In this document: positions 16,266 to 23,585 of the stretch, piece by piece
Position numbering within the stretch: position 1 is the first letter of the stretch
Layout: every line of letters starts with the position of its first letter
NCBI GenBank assembly: GCA_002438845.1
Contig: DJRG01000067.1
Location: 1 to 36,953, forward strand
Source: Bacteroidales bacterium UBA6366
GTDB taxonomy: Bacteria > Bacteroidota > Bacteroidia > Bacteroidales > UBA932
Length of the DNA stretch: 36,953 bases
Reading direction: 5' to 3'
Position numbers and translations under genes: made by a program
Notes under the pieces: model-generated
The model's database searches: none
The model's input: the letters and a program-made list of their open reading frames with translations, nothing else
What the model was told of the DNA's origin: nothing

Positions 16266-17468
16266 CTATTCTATCGCATTATAATAGATAGGAGCAGAGG
16301 CATAGTCTTCATTGAATATCCCGACGAGGTCGCTAAGGAGGAGGTCGGGACGGACCACACCGCTTTCCCAGAAGTCGTTGCCTCCTTTGGCGTTGAGGCG
16401 CTTGTTGTCGTTCCAGACAACGTGCGCCGCGTCTGTGTGGCCTTTGTCTGAGCGACTTCTGGCGATGGCGTTCTCTTGAATATTCATGAGGAAATCCTCG
16501 AACAACGGGTTGACTGAAAGAAGCTGCTCCAACGTCCGGCACCAGCCGACATTCATCCATAGATCCGCTTCCTTTGACAATGAATATGCCGCCTCGACTG
16601 AGATCTGGCCCGAGACTGAGCTCCCGGCCTTGGCTCCGAGAATCTCTCCGCCGGCGTCCTTGAACAGAGTCGTGAGATAACTCTCCTGACCAGGAACGAA
16701 CCATTGGTCTTTGTACGGGATGTTGACCAGAATCTTTCTTGGATTTTGAGCCTTCATCCTTGTCTCACCGGACTCCTGTTCAGTCTCGCAGGCATTCAAT
16801 CCACTTTTATATGACGCATCCTTTGCCCTCAATCTGCCTTGGACTGAATCCCGTAGGGAAATGTAGTTCTCCGAGACGACTTTCAGCAGCGAGTCCGCGG
16901 TGGACATATTCCCTGTCAACGCTCCGAAAAGACGAACGTAAGCGGCTCTGGCCAGAGGATGGCGCTCCAAGTGCTCGTTGACAATGAAAGTCTTGATTCC
17001 CAGCGATTCAAGCTTTGAAAGAAACTGCGACTTGACGGGGGAAACTGAATATGTAAGGAGCAGGTCCGGCTTCAATGCCATGATCTTCTCGTAGTCAGGA
17101 CTCGCGTCATAGCCAACGTCCGTTACGGTCCCGTTGTCCAGACCAGCGGCCAAGGAGGAGTCGCAGACATATTCCCCTCCCGAGACTCCGACAATCACCG
17201 AGTCAGCATCGATCGCATCCAGGAATCCTATGTAGGAAGTGCTCATCACGATCAGCCGGTTCAGCGGTTTGCTGATTTCCAACGTGTCCCGGCTTCCGTC
17301 AAAAGGTGAGATGGAGACCAATGAATATCCGCCCTCTGGAAGTTCTTCTATATTCATGAATAATGGCTCGCATTCATTGGATGCGGTCATTTCGCCACTC
17401 TTCCGCGCGCAGCCGCAGATGCTTGCCGCAAGCACCGCCACCGATAAAATATATTCGTGGATTTTCAT
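16266..17468 (-). CDS. Periplasmic metal/cobalamin-type ABC substrate-binding protein (lipoprotein)
   Basis: 400 residues from an ATG at 17468. The N-terminus has a hydrophobic segment ending SICGC, a plausible though weak lipobox (Cys20). The fold is that of BtuF/FecB-like binding proteins: PLNRLIVMSTSYIGFLDAIDA, YEKIMALKPDLLLTYSVSP, LGIKTFIVNEHLERHPLARAAYVRLFGALTG, then the second lobe with WFVPGQESYLTTLFKDAGGE and VRPDLLLSDLVGIF. It should bind an iron chelate, haem or corrinoid in the periplasm; the ligand is not visible. No permease or ATPase gene lies beside it, so it must use a transporter encoded elsewhere. It is a single-gene unit between a hairpin and a divergent gene. Confidence 0.84.
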   Translation of the reverse strand: MKIHEYILSVAVLAASICGCARKSGEMTASNECEPLFMNIEELPEGGYSLVSISPFDGSRDTLEISKPLNRLIVMSTSYIGFLDAIDADSVIVGVSGGEYVCDSSLAAGLDNGTVTDVGYDASPDYEKIMALKPDLLLTYSVSPVKSQFLSKLESLGIKTFIVNEHLERHPLARAAYVRLFGALTGNMSTADSLLKVVSENYISLRDSVQGRLRAKDASYKSGLNACETEQESGETRMKAQNPRKILVNIPYKDQWFVPGQESYLTTLFKDAGGEILGAKAGSSVSGQISVEAAYSLSKEADLWMNVGWCRTLEQLLSVNPLFEDFLMNIQENAIARSRSDKGHTDAAHVVWNDNKRLNAKGGNDFWESGVVRPDLLLSDLVGIFNEDYASAPIYYNAIE

Positions 17469-17475
17469 ATCGCCA

Positions 17476-17483
17476 CAAATTTA
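17476..17483 (-). promoter_or_regulatory. -7 promoter element of the binding-protein gene
   Basis: The minus strand reads TAAATTTG, a TAnnTTTG match. Its predicted start falls only a few bases before the ATG at 17468, implying a leaderless or nearly leaderless message. Confidence 0.4.
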
Positions 17484-17522
17484 ATGGATTTTTGCTATCT
17501 TCGAAGACCAATTTGATTTTAT

Positions 17523-18791
17523 ATGGGAAAATATAATTTTGACGAGATGACTCTAAGGCGCGGAACGAACTGCGTCAAGTGGGATGCCGAGAGCCCTGTA
17601 GGGCCGATTTCAGAGGATGTGATTCCGCTATGGGTGGCGGATATGGATTTCAAGGTGGCTCCGGAGATTGTGGACGTGCTGAAAAAGCGTGTGGATCAGG
17701 AGATTTTCGGTTACACCCACGTGCCTGATTCCTACTACGATGCCGCCATCAATTGGTGGGAGCGTCGCAGAGGGTGGCACACCGAAAAGGACTGGTACCT
17801 CTACATTCCGGGAGTCGTTCCGGCTATGTCGGTGGTTGTCAAGGCTTTGACGCAGTACGAGATTGTAGACGGCGAAGTGGCCGAGAAGCCGAACCGTGGC
17901 CGAGGACCTCACGGAGAGCTACCTAAAATGATCATCCAAAGTCCGGCTTACAACTGCTTCTTCTCCACCGCGAAGAACAACCTGTGCGAGCTGTCGGTCA
18001 ACAAGCTGATCTACGACACGGAAGGTGAGCAGGCCACGTGGTACATTGATTTCGAGGACCTTGAGAGACGGGCCGCTGATCCGATGGCCAAGGTTCTTCT
18101 GTTCTGCAACCCTCACAACCCTTGCGGACGAGTATGGCCTTGCGAGGATCTGGAAAAGGTGGCCGACATCTGCCGAAGAAACGGGGTGATCGTCATAAGC
18201 GACGAGATCCATTGCGAACTGGAAATGCCTGGCTATCACTACACTCCTATGGCCTCGCTCTCGCAGGCCTCCCAGGACAACACCGTCACGATGAACTCTC
18301 CGAGCAAGTCTTTCAACATCGCCGGCCTCGGAATCTCCAACATCATCACGAACAATCAGGACTGGAAGAAGCTCATCGACAGGGTCATCAACATCAACGA
18401 GTTGTGCGACGTGAATCCTTTCGGAGTCCTTGCCCTTCAGGCAGCCTACAACGAGGGCGAGCCGTGGCTCAAGGAGCTCAATGAATATCTTTACGGCAAC
18501 TATCGCGCACTGCTCTCGTTCTTCGAGGAAAACCTCCCGGAGTTTCCCGTCAGCAAACTGGAGGGAACGTACCTCGTCTGGGTCGATGTCAGCGCTCTGA
18601 ACATGTCTGCGAATGACATCGAAAATAGTCTGTTGACAAATGAGAAAGTCTGGATCAATTCCGGAGTTATGTACGGCCTCGATGGCTTCATGCGCATCAA
18701 CATCGCTTGCCCTCGCGCCCGCCTCCAGCAAGGCCTTGAGCGTATCGCAGCCGGTTTCCATCGCTTGATGGCATTACACTCTGGTCGCTGA
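17523..18791 (+). CDS. MalY/PatB-type pyridoxal-phosphate C-S lyase / aminotransferase
   Basis: 422 residues from an ATG at 17523. The start MGKYNFDEMTLRRGTNCVKWD...VIPLWVADMDF is characteristic of the MalY/PatB family of fold-type I PLP enzymes. The PLP lysine is Lys262 in NSPSKSFNIAGL; NPHNPCGRVW and ISDEIHCEL supply the usual Asn/Asp/Tyr cofactor contacts, and ARLQQGLERI ends the core with the carboxylate-binding Arg region. Characterised members are cystathionine beta-lyases that release homocysteine. The last residues (HSGR) come from a dispersed hairpin repeat, which also provides the TGA stop. The cysteine desulfidase gene elsewhere in the window suggests further sulfur-amino-acid turnover, but the two are not adjacent. 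Confidence 0.93.
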   Translation: MGKYNFDEMTLRRGTNCVKWDAESPVGPISEDVIPLWVADMDFKVAPEIVDVLKKRVDQEIFGYTHVPDSYYDAAINWWERRRGWHTEKDWYLYIPGVVPAMSVVVKALTQYEIVDGEVAEKPNRGRGPHGELPKMIIQSPAYNCFFSTAKNNLCELSVNKLIYDTEGEQATWYIDFEDLERRAADPMAKVLLFCNPHNPCGRVWPCEDLEKVADICRRNGVIVISDEIHCELEMPGYHYTPMASLSQASQDNTVTMNSPSKSFNIAGLGISNIITNNQDWKKLIDRVININELCDVNPFGVLALQAAYNEGEPWLKELNEYLYGNYRALLSFFEENLPEFPVSKLEGTYLVWVDVSALNMSANDIENSLLTNEKVWINSGVMYGLDGFMRINIACPRARLQQGLERIAAGFHRLMALHSGR

Positions 18792-18806
18792 GCCTGTCGA
18801 AGCGAC
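18783..18806. repeat. Dispersed hairpin repeat, copy at the PatB-like gene end
   Basis: Stem GTCGCT/AGCGAC around loop GAGCCTGTCGA. The TGA stop of the PatB-like gene (18789-18791) is inside the repeat. Confidence 0.85.
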
Positions 18807-18819
18807 AAAGCACCTATAA

Positions 18820-18887
18820 GCATCCGAAAAAAGCAAAAGCCAAATTTTGCACGTTACCAAAATTTGACTTTTGATTTTTCGGCTGCT
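18820..18887 (+). terminator. Long hairpin with conserved apex, copy 2 (terminator-like)
   Basis: An imperfect stem of more than 20 bp closes the same loop CACGTTAC (18850-18857) as copy 1. Three stem positions differ between the copies in a paired way, so structure is conserved beyond sequence. A run of seven T at 18892-18898 follows on the plus strand, so it probably terminates the PatB-like transcript. Confidence 0.65.
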
Positions 18888-18961
18888 GATGTTTTTTTAT
18901 AGCTATTTATAGAATTAGATTATCATAGTTATGCGATTACATGCGTCCTATTGTCGCCTTG

Positions 18962-19082
18962 GTTCAGTGAGGTGCCATCACGAACCTTAGCCACCCGCGG
19001 CTATAAGCGGGAGGGACCCAGCTGTAGGCTGGGAGGGACGAAGCGCGAAGCGCGGAGGGTTCGTGGTGGCACCTCGCTGAAC
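18962..19082 (+). repeat. 121-nt cloverleaf-like inverted-repeat element
   Basis: Arms 18962-18986 and 19058-19082 pair over 25 positions; the only two non-Watson-Crick pairs are U-G wobbles in a plus-strand RNA. Three small hairpins lie inside: CCCGC/GCGGG (18994-19011), CCCAGC/GCTGGG (19017-19033) and GCGC/GCGC (19043-19053). Each is followed by a purine tract GAGGG. No open frame is present and no clear target-site duplication was seen. It could be a MITE-like element or a structured RNA. With the hairpin and repeat upstream it accounts for most of the gene-free stretch 18792-19105. Confidence 0.75.
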
Positions 19083-19105
19083 TATTAGTCAACACGAGAC
19101 CTTGT

Positions 19106-19669
19106 TTAGAAAATTATCTGAAAATCAAGGACTTTGTCCTGCCCGAAAGAACCGGTGAGGCGGGTGCTGGCGTCAATGCGTGTTGTCAGCGGTTTGCGGG
19201 CGGTCAGCTCTATGGCGATCAGGTCACCGGTGCGGATGTAGAGCAGCCGGGTGGCCTGGACGAGAGCGTCCTCAATCATATTCAAAGATGGTTGGTCGAA
19301 GGAGAAAAGTTCAGTGCCGTTTCTGAATAGACTGAATCTGCCGTCCGTCTCCAATTTCTGTGGAGGAAAGGTAGGAGAGGGGAGGAAGGAAGTGTGGTCC
19401 AGACAGATGGCTTGGGCATAGCCTTCGGGGGTGCCGTCAAGCATATTCTCTGGGTAGATCAGCACACCGTAACCTACGCTGTCATAGTACCTTGACGCGA
19501 ACTTCTTCCCTATGCTGCGGCCAGGCTTCAGGACATGCGCGAAAAGGACTGGGGAATATGTCAGCTCCTCCACAAACTCCGGAGGGTAGAAATCCTCGTT
19601 GTCCTTCTCCCATGTGGTGTCCGGACGCACGATGATGTGGCCGGATGATGTCTTTACTATTATATTCAT
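19106..19669 (-). CDS. Degenerate fumarylacetoacetate-hydrolase-like protein
   Basis: 187 residues from an ATG at 19669. The layout resembles short Bacteroidota FAH-family proteins: IIVRPDTTW...DFYPPEF, then GKKFASRYYDSVGYGV and a C-terminal FSLFRNGTELFSF...RTGDLIAIEL. In typical members the second segment continues into a TARDLQ-type motif and a preceding strand has metal-binding glutamates. Here those positions read YPENML and LTYSPVLFAHV, so the metal site appears lost. It may be a non-catalytic relative, or the similarity may be structural only. It is the last gene of the dnaN unit, 21 nt after the exonuclease. Function unknown. Confidence 0.5.
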   Translation of the reverse strand: MNIIVKTSSGHIIVRPDTTWEKDNEDFYPPEFVEELTYSPVLFAHVLKPGRSIGKKFASRYYDSVGYGVLIYPENMLDGTPEGYAQAICLDHTSFLPSPTFPPQKLETDGRFSLFRNGTELFSFDQPSLNMIEDALVQATRLLYIRTGDLIAIELTARKPLTTRIDASTRLTGSFGQDKVLDFQIIF

Positions 19670-19690
19670 GGAACACGCGTGAGTAGGGCG

Positions 19691-20698
19691 TCAGAAAAGC
19701 TTGCCACCACCAAATTTGTCCTTAAGACCGGCAATGGCGCTGTCAAACGCTTCTCCTTCAAGAGGTTTGCTCATCTCGGCCTCACGAGCCTTCGCAGCCT
19801 CTCTCTTTTCCTTTTCGAACTGCTCTTTCAAACGGGCGAACTGCCGCTTCGTGTCCATCGTGAACTCGCCGTTCTCAATCCATGCGAAATAGGCGGGCTC
19901 TGTCTCATAGACCTCACGTGCGGTTCTCCCCTTATGCTTTCCGAAACTGATCGTAGGCTCGTCGTTCTTGCCGAGAATCAAGCGGCCTGCATAGTCCACG
20001 GTGCGGGGACGCCCGGCGACACCGGCCAGAAACTCCACGTTGTTCTTGAGCACCTGCTCATGGTACTTGCTCGGCGACTTGTACATGTCCAGCTGGCCTT
20101 TCAGAACCTCGTACGTGGCCATCGTGTCTGCCTCAGCCGAGTGGGCGTTCTCAAAGTCCTCTCCTCCGCAGTAGAACCTGTAGGCGGCCTTGAGGTTACG
20201 AGGCTCCATGTAGTGGTAGATCGTCTGCACGTCGATCATCTGCTTGGAATGCAGATCTATGTCCGTGGCCTCAAGCGTCGTCTGGGCCTTTTCCTTATTT
20301 TCGGGAGTGTTCCTCGGGTCAGCTATCCTGCGCAGGCAGTAAGCCCTCACCCTTTCAAGCTCCTCGGAAAGCATGGGCAGATCAAACTTCGTTGAGTTGT
20401 ATCCGGCCAGATCACTGTCCTTAAGCCATTCGACAACTTCCGGTGCTATCTCGATGAATTTCTTCTCACCTGCGACATCCTCGTCCTTGATTCCGTTCAC
20501 CTGGCTGGCCTCAGGATTCATCGGATGCTGTTTGCGGAGAGTATAGTCCCAAGGACACACCCTCCAAGTCTTTACCTCATGATGTCCGTCCGGGAAAACC
20601 TTGACGAAACTCAACTCGACAATGCAGTCATTAACAATGTTAAGCCCCGTGCTCTCGATGTCAAAGAAAAGCAAAGGCCTCTCAAGAGAAAGTTCCAT
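19691..20698 (-). CDS. DnaQ-like DEDDh 3'-5' exonuclease with extra C-terminal domain
   Basis: 335 residues from an ATG at 20698. The exonuclease domain (about 5-185) shows motif I FFDIESTGL, motif II LAGYNSTKFDLPML and motif III HSAEADTMATYEVL (the DEDDh His-x5-Asp pattern). A second small domain (about 230-275, ISFGKHKGRTAREVYETEPAYFAWI) is the type often attached to ExoX-like nucleases. A charged coiled-coil follows (about 275-315), ending GLKDKFGGGKLF. The enzyme should remove nucleotides from DNA 3' ends in repair or proofreading. It lies 18 nt downstream of dnaN, and its C-terminal KLF resembles the end of clamp-binding peptides, so direct work with the clamp is a reasonable inference. 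Confidence 0.87.
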   Translation of the reverse strand: MELSLERPLLFFDIESTGLNIVNDCIVELSFVKVFPDGHHEVKTWRVCPWDYTLRKQHPMNPEASQVNGIKDEDVAGEKKFIEIAPEVVEWLKDSDLAGYNSTKFDLPMLSEELERVRAYCLRRIADPRNTPENKEKAQTTLEATDIDLHSKQMIDVQTIYHYMEPRNLKAAYRFYCGGEDFENAHSAEADTMATYEVLKGQLDMYKSPSKYHEQVLKNNVEFLAGVAGRPRTVDYAGRLILGKNDEPTISFGKHKGRTAREVYETEPAYFAWIENGEFTMDTKRQFARLKEQFEKEKREAAKAREAEMSKPLEGEAFDSAIAGLKDKFGGGKLF

Positions 20699-20716
20699 AG
20701 CTCTGAATATTCGTGG

Positions 20717-21835
20717 TTAAACCATGATAGGCATCAGGATTCCGCAGATCTTGCCGCTCTCCTCGTCCTCCTCAGACGGAATGATCAGGGCGGCCCTTCG
20801 CGCGTCCGCGAATTTCATCACGACAGTCTCACAGCTCATGTTCGAGAGAATCTCGGTGAGGAATGTAGACTTGAATCCTATGGTCAGCTCGTCTCCGTTG
20901 TAGTCGCAGTTTATTTTCTCGTAGGCGGCGATGGCGAATCCGAGATCCTGGGCGGTTATCTCCATCTGGCCAGGCTTGAGATCCAGCTTGATGTGGTTGG
21001 ATGCCTTGTTGGCGCAGACGGCCACACGTCTTACAGTGTTCAGGAACAACGCCCTGTCAATCTTCAGCACGCTTGGATTGTTCTGCGGGATCACGTCACG
21101 GTACTTCGGGTATTTGCCGACAATAAGTCTGCACACCATGGTCGTCTTCCCGAATGTGAAGAGGACGGTGCTGGAGTCAAACGCGATCTCAACTGTCCCG
21201 TCATCCTTTCCGAGGATTGACTTCAGAACCGCGGCCGGCTTCTTGTGCAGGATGAACGAGCACTTCTCCGGCGTCTTCACCTCCTTGGCTGTGTAGCAGA
21301 TGAGCTTGTGAGAGTCTGAAGCCACAAGAGTGGTAGACTCAGGGCTGAAGTCAAAGAAGATACCGTTCATCGCCGGTCTGATCTCATCGTCAGCGGTCGC
21401 ATAGATCGTGCTGTTTATGCCTTCGATAAGGCTTTCCGCAGGGAAGTCGATCTTTTCCGCGTCGTCGCCTGTCCCTTTGATCTCAGGATAGTCCTCGGCG
21501 GGAAAGAATGGCAGGACGGAATTTCCGCTGGCCCATTTGCACTCGATCGAGCTGTCGCTTGCTGTCTTGATGGCGACCGGCTGGTCTGGAAGCTCTTTGA
21601 GGAGATCGATGATGTGCCGTGCCGGAACAGCGATCTTGCCTTCTTCCTCAGTGGTGTCCACCTCTATCTCGGTCCTCAGTGTGAGCTCGGAATCCGAAGC
21701 GGTGACCTCCAGGATGTTGCCTTTGAGGTCAAACAGGAAATTTTCCAAAATCGGCAGGGCGGACTTGGCCGGGATTGCCTTGGAGATGTCCATCAGCCCT
21801 TTCAGAAGCTCGGAGCTTGATACGTTGAATTTCAT
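20717..21835 (-). CDS. dnaN: DNA polymerase III beta subunit (sliding clamp)
   Basis: 372 residues from an ATG at 21835, standard clamp length. The N-terminus MKFNVSSSELLKGLMDISKAIPAKSALPILENFLF is typical, as are GKIAVPARHIIDLLKELPD, DDEIRPAMNGIFFDFS, ASDSHKLICYTAKE, IVGKYPKYRDVIPQNN and the C-terminal CGILMPIMV. Three clamp domains of about 120 residues are therefore present. The dimer encircles DNA and tethers polymerase and repair enzymes. In many bacteria dnaN follows dnaA; here it instead heads a unit with a 3'-5' exonuclease and an FAH-like gene, and faces the divergent protease gene. The leader has a promoter at 21895-21902 and a hairpin at 21866-21883. Confidence 0.97.
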   Translation of the reverse strand: MKFNVSSSELLKGLMDISKAIPAKSALPILENFLFDLKGNILEVTASDSELTLRTEIEVDTTEEEGKIAVPARHIIDLLKELPDQPVAIKTASDSSIECKWASGNSVLPFFPAEDYPEIKGTGDDAEKIDFPAESLIEGINSTIYATADDEIRPAMNGIFFDFSPESTTLVASDSHKLICYTAKEVKTPEKCSFILHKKPAAVLKSILGKDDGTVEIAFDSSTVLFTFGKTTMVCRLIVGKYPKYRDVIPQNNPSVLKIDRALFLNTVRRVAVCANKASNHIKLDLKPGQMEITAQDLGFAIAAYEKINCDYNGDELTIGFKSTFLTEILSNMSCETVVMKFADARRAALIIPSEEDEESGKICGILMPIMV

Positions 21836-21865
21836 ATTCGTGTGTTTTTAAATTCATTGTTTTCC

Positions 21866-21883
21866 GGCCGCCGGAAGGCGGCC
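21866..21883 (-). other. Leader hairpin of dnaN
   Basis: GGCCGCC and GGCGGCC pair perfectly around a 4-nt loop in the predicted 5' leader, about 31 nt before the ATG. No U-tract follows, so it is not a terminator. It could affect message stability or expression. Confidence 0.5.
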
Positions 21884-21894
21884 TCTGTAAAAGG

Positions 21895-21902
21895 CAAATA
21901 TA
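21895..21902 (-). promoter_or_regulatory. -7 promoter element of dnaN
   Basis: The minus strand reads TATATTTG followed by C, an exact TAnnTTTG match, with a predicted start near 21888 and a leader of about 53 nt. Confidence 0.65.
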
Positions 21903-22009
21903 CGAATATTCCCTTAATTTTATGGCATCATATTTGATTTTTTGCCCAAGGCTTCGGAATTGCCGTCCGAGGCTATGTGAACTATGAATATTTGTAAAAT
22001 TTAATTAAT

Positions 22010-23503
22010 ATGTCAAAAATGAAAAAAGGTTTGGTAACAGTGCTGCTGTCAGTGTTGATCAGCATGCTGGCGGCTTACGGTGTCGTCAAGGCGGCGACCG
22101 TGGAAGAGGGGGACAAAGTGACAAGGACCGAGAACGGAATGGTCACGAAGACTGTCAATCTGGCACAGTCTGACTATCCTGACCTGACTTATGCGGCGGA
22201 GGCTGCTGTCGATGCTGTGGTTTATGTCGAGGTGACCGTGACCCAGCAGTATCAGATGTCCGATCCGTTCTTCCGTTTTTTCTTTGGAGACGGTGAACCT
22301 CAGACAAGGGAGCAGCAGGGAAGCGGCTCCGGCGTGATCATCCGTCCCGACGGTTACATCGTGACCAACAACCATGTTGTCGCCAACGCCACGAAAGTTC
22401 AGGTCACGCTGAATAACAACAAGGTTTATGACGCGAAGGTGATCGGCACCGATCCGGCCACGGATGTCGCATTGATAAAGATTGACGCCCAGGGACTTCC
22501 TACCCTTCCGTTCGGAGATTCAGATCAGTTGAGGCTCGGGGAATGGGTTCTTGCTGTCGGCAGCCCTCTTGGCTACCAGCTCAGGTCCACAATCACCGCC
22601 GGAATCGTCAGTGCCAAAGGCCGTTCCATGGCTCATGACCCGAGGGAAAGGAACAATGGAGGAATCCAGATTGAGTCATTCATCCAGACTGACGCCGCTG
22701 TCAACCCTGGTAACTCGGGTGGAGCCCTTGTCAACAAGACAGGCGAGCTGGTCGGCATCAACACCGCAATTGTTTCACAGACGGGGGCATATTCGGGATA
22801 TTCATTCGCCGTGCCTGTGAACATTGTGAAGAAGATTGTTGGTGACCTGATGGACTTTGGTTCAGTGAAGAGAGCGGTTCTGGGAATCTCGATGTCCGAC
22901 CTCAACGAGGGACTAGCCAATGTCCTCAAGTACGATTCCGTGGATGATATGTTGAAAAAAATGAAACTTTCTTCTCCGGATGGCGTATATATCAGAGAGG
23001 TTGCGAAAGGCAGCTCGGCTGACAAGGCCGGAATGAAGGAGGGTGATGTGATCGTGGCCATTGATGGAACCGAGGTCAAGAACGGTTCCGCAGTGCAGGT
23101 CAAGGTCAATTCGTACCATCCAGGAGACAAGGCCAAGGTTAAAGTTGTCCGTGACGGAAAGGAGAAGGAATTGGAAGTAACTTTCCAGGGCAGCAGCATC
23201 GAGAACGGAACGGTTGTCGGAGACGGAGAGATCGCGTTCTTCGGCACGACATTGAAAGAGGCTTCCAAGGAGACTCTTGAGAGGTTCGGCTTGAAGAAAG
23301 GTGTCGAGGTCACATCTGTCGGAAGCGGAAAGATGCTTGAGGCGGGCGCTTCTGAGGGAATGATCATCACTTACGTCAACGATCAGCCTGTCGGCACACC
23401 TCAGGATGTCTTGAACATCGCTAAGTCCGCAAAGAGAGCGGTCTACATCGAGGGCGTGACAGCCAACGGTAGAAAAGCGTTCTTCGGATTCAGTAAAGAG
23501 TAG
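22010..23503 (+). CDS. HtrA/Deg-family periplasmic serine protease with two PDZ domains
   Basis: 497 residues from an ATG at 22010. A signal or membrane-anchor segment (about 6-28) leads into a trypsin-like domain with catalytic His122 (TNNHVV), Asp152 (DPATDVALIKI) and Ser236 (NPGNSGGAL). The first PDZ domain is at about 285-395 (GVYIREVAKGSSADKAGMKEGD), and a second at about 410-490 (KKGVEVTSVGSGKMLEAGASEGM). The order signal-protease-PDZ-PDZ matches DegP/DegQ (Do family), which degrades or refolds damaged envelope proteins. Which Deg paralogue it corresponds to cannot be decided here. It is followed by a strong hairpin (23527-23566) before the sigma factor gene. No convincing -7 element was chosen among the AT-rich bases upstream. 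Confidence 0.95.
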   Translation: MSKMKKGLVTVLLSVLISMLAAYGVVKAATVEEGDKVTRTENGMVTKTVNLAQSDYPDLTYAAEAAVDAVVYVEVTVTQQYQMSDPFFRFFFGDGEPQTREQQGSGSGVIIRPDGYIVTNNHVVANATKVQVTLNNNKVYDAKVIGTDPATDVALIKIDAQGLPTLPFGDSDQLRLGEWVLAVGSPLGYQLRSTITAGIVSAKGRSMAHDPRERNNGGIQIESFIQTDAAVNPGNSGGALVNKTGELVGINTAIVSQTGAYSGYSFAVPVNIVKKIVGDLMDFGSVKRAVLGISMSDLNEGLANVLKYDSVDDMLKKMKLSSPDGVYIREVAKGSSADKAGMKEGDVIVAIDGTEVKNGSAVQVKVNSYHPGDKAKVKVVRDGKEKELEVTFQGSSIENGTVVGDGEIAFFGTTLKEASKETLERFGLKKGVEVTSVGSGKMLEAGASEGMIITYVNDQPVGTPQDVLNIAKSAKRAVYIEGVTANGRKAFFGFSKE

Positions 23504-23526
23504 TTGATGAAGGTTATCGGATAGTG

Positions 23527-23566
23527 TTTCCCTGACGGAAAAGGATCCTGCCTTCCGTCAGGGAAA
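23527..23566 (+). terminator. Hairpin between the protease and sigma factor genes
   Basis: TTTCCCTGACGGAA and its exact complement form a 14-bp stem around a 12-nt loop, starting 24 nt past the protease stop. Only three T follow, so termination strength is uncertain; attenuation of read-through into the sigma factor gene is possible. Confidence 0.6.
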
Positions 23567-23585
23567 TTTGTGTATTACAGAATAT

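Noticed and set aside
17919..18761. 280-codon open frame antisense to the PatB-like gene
   Set aside because: No domain; the plus-strand PLP enzyme is complete.
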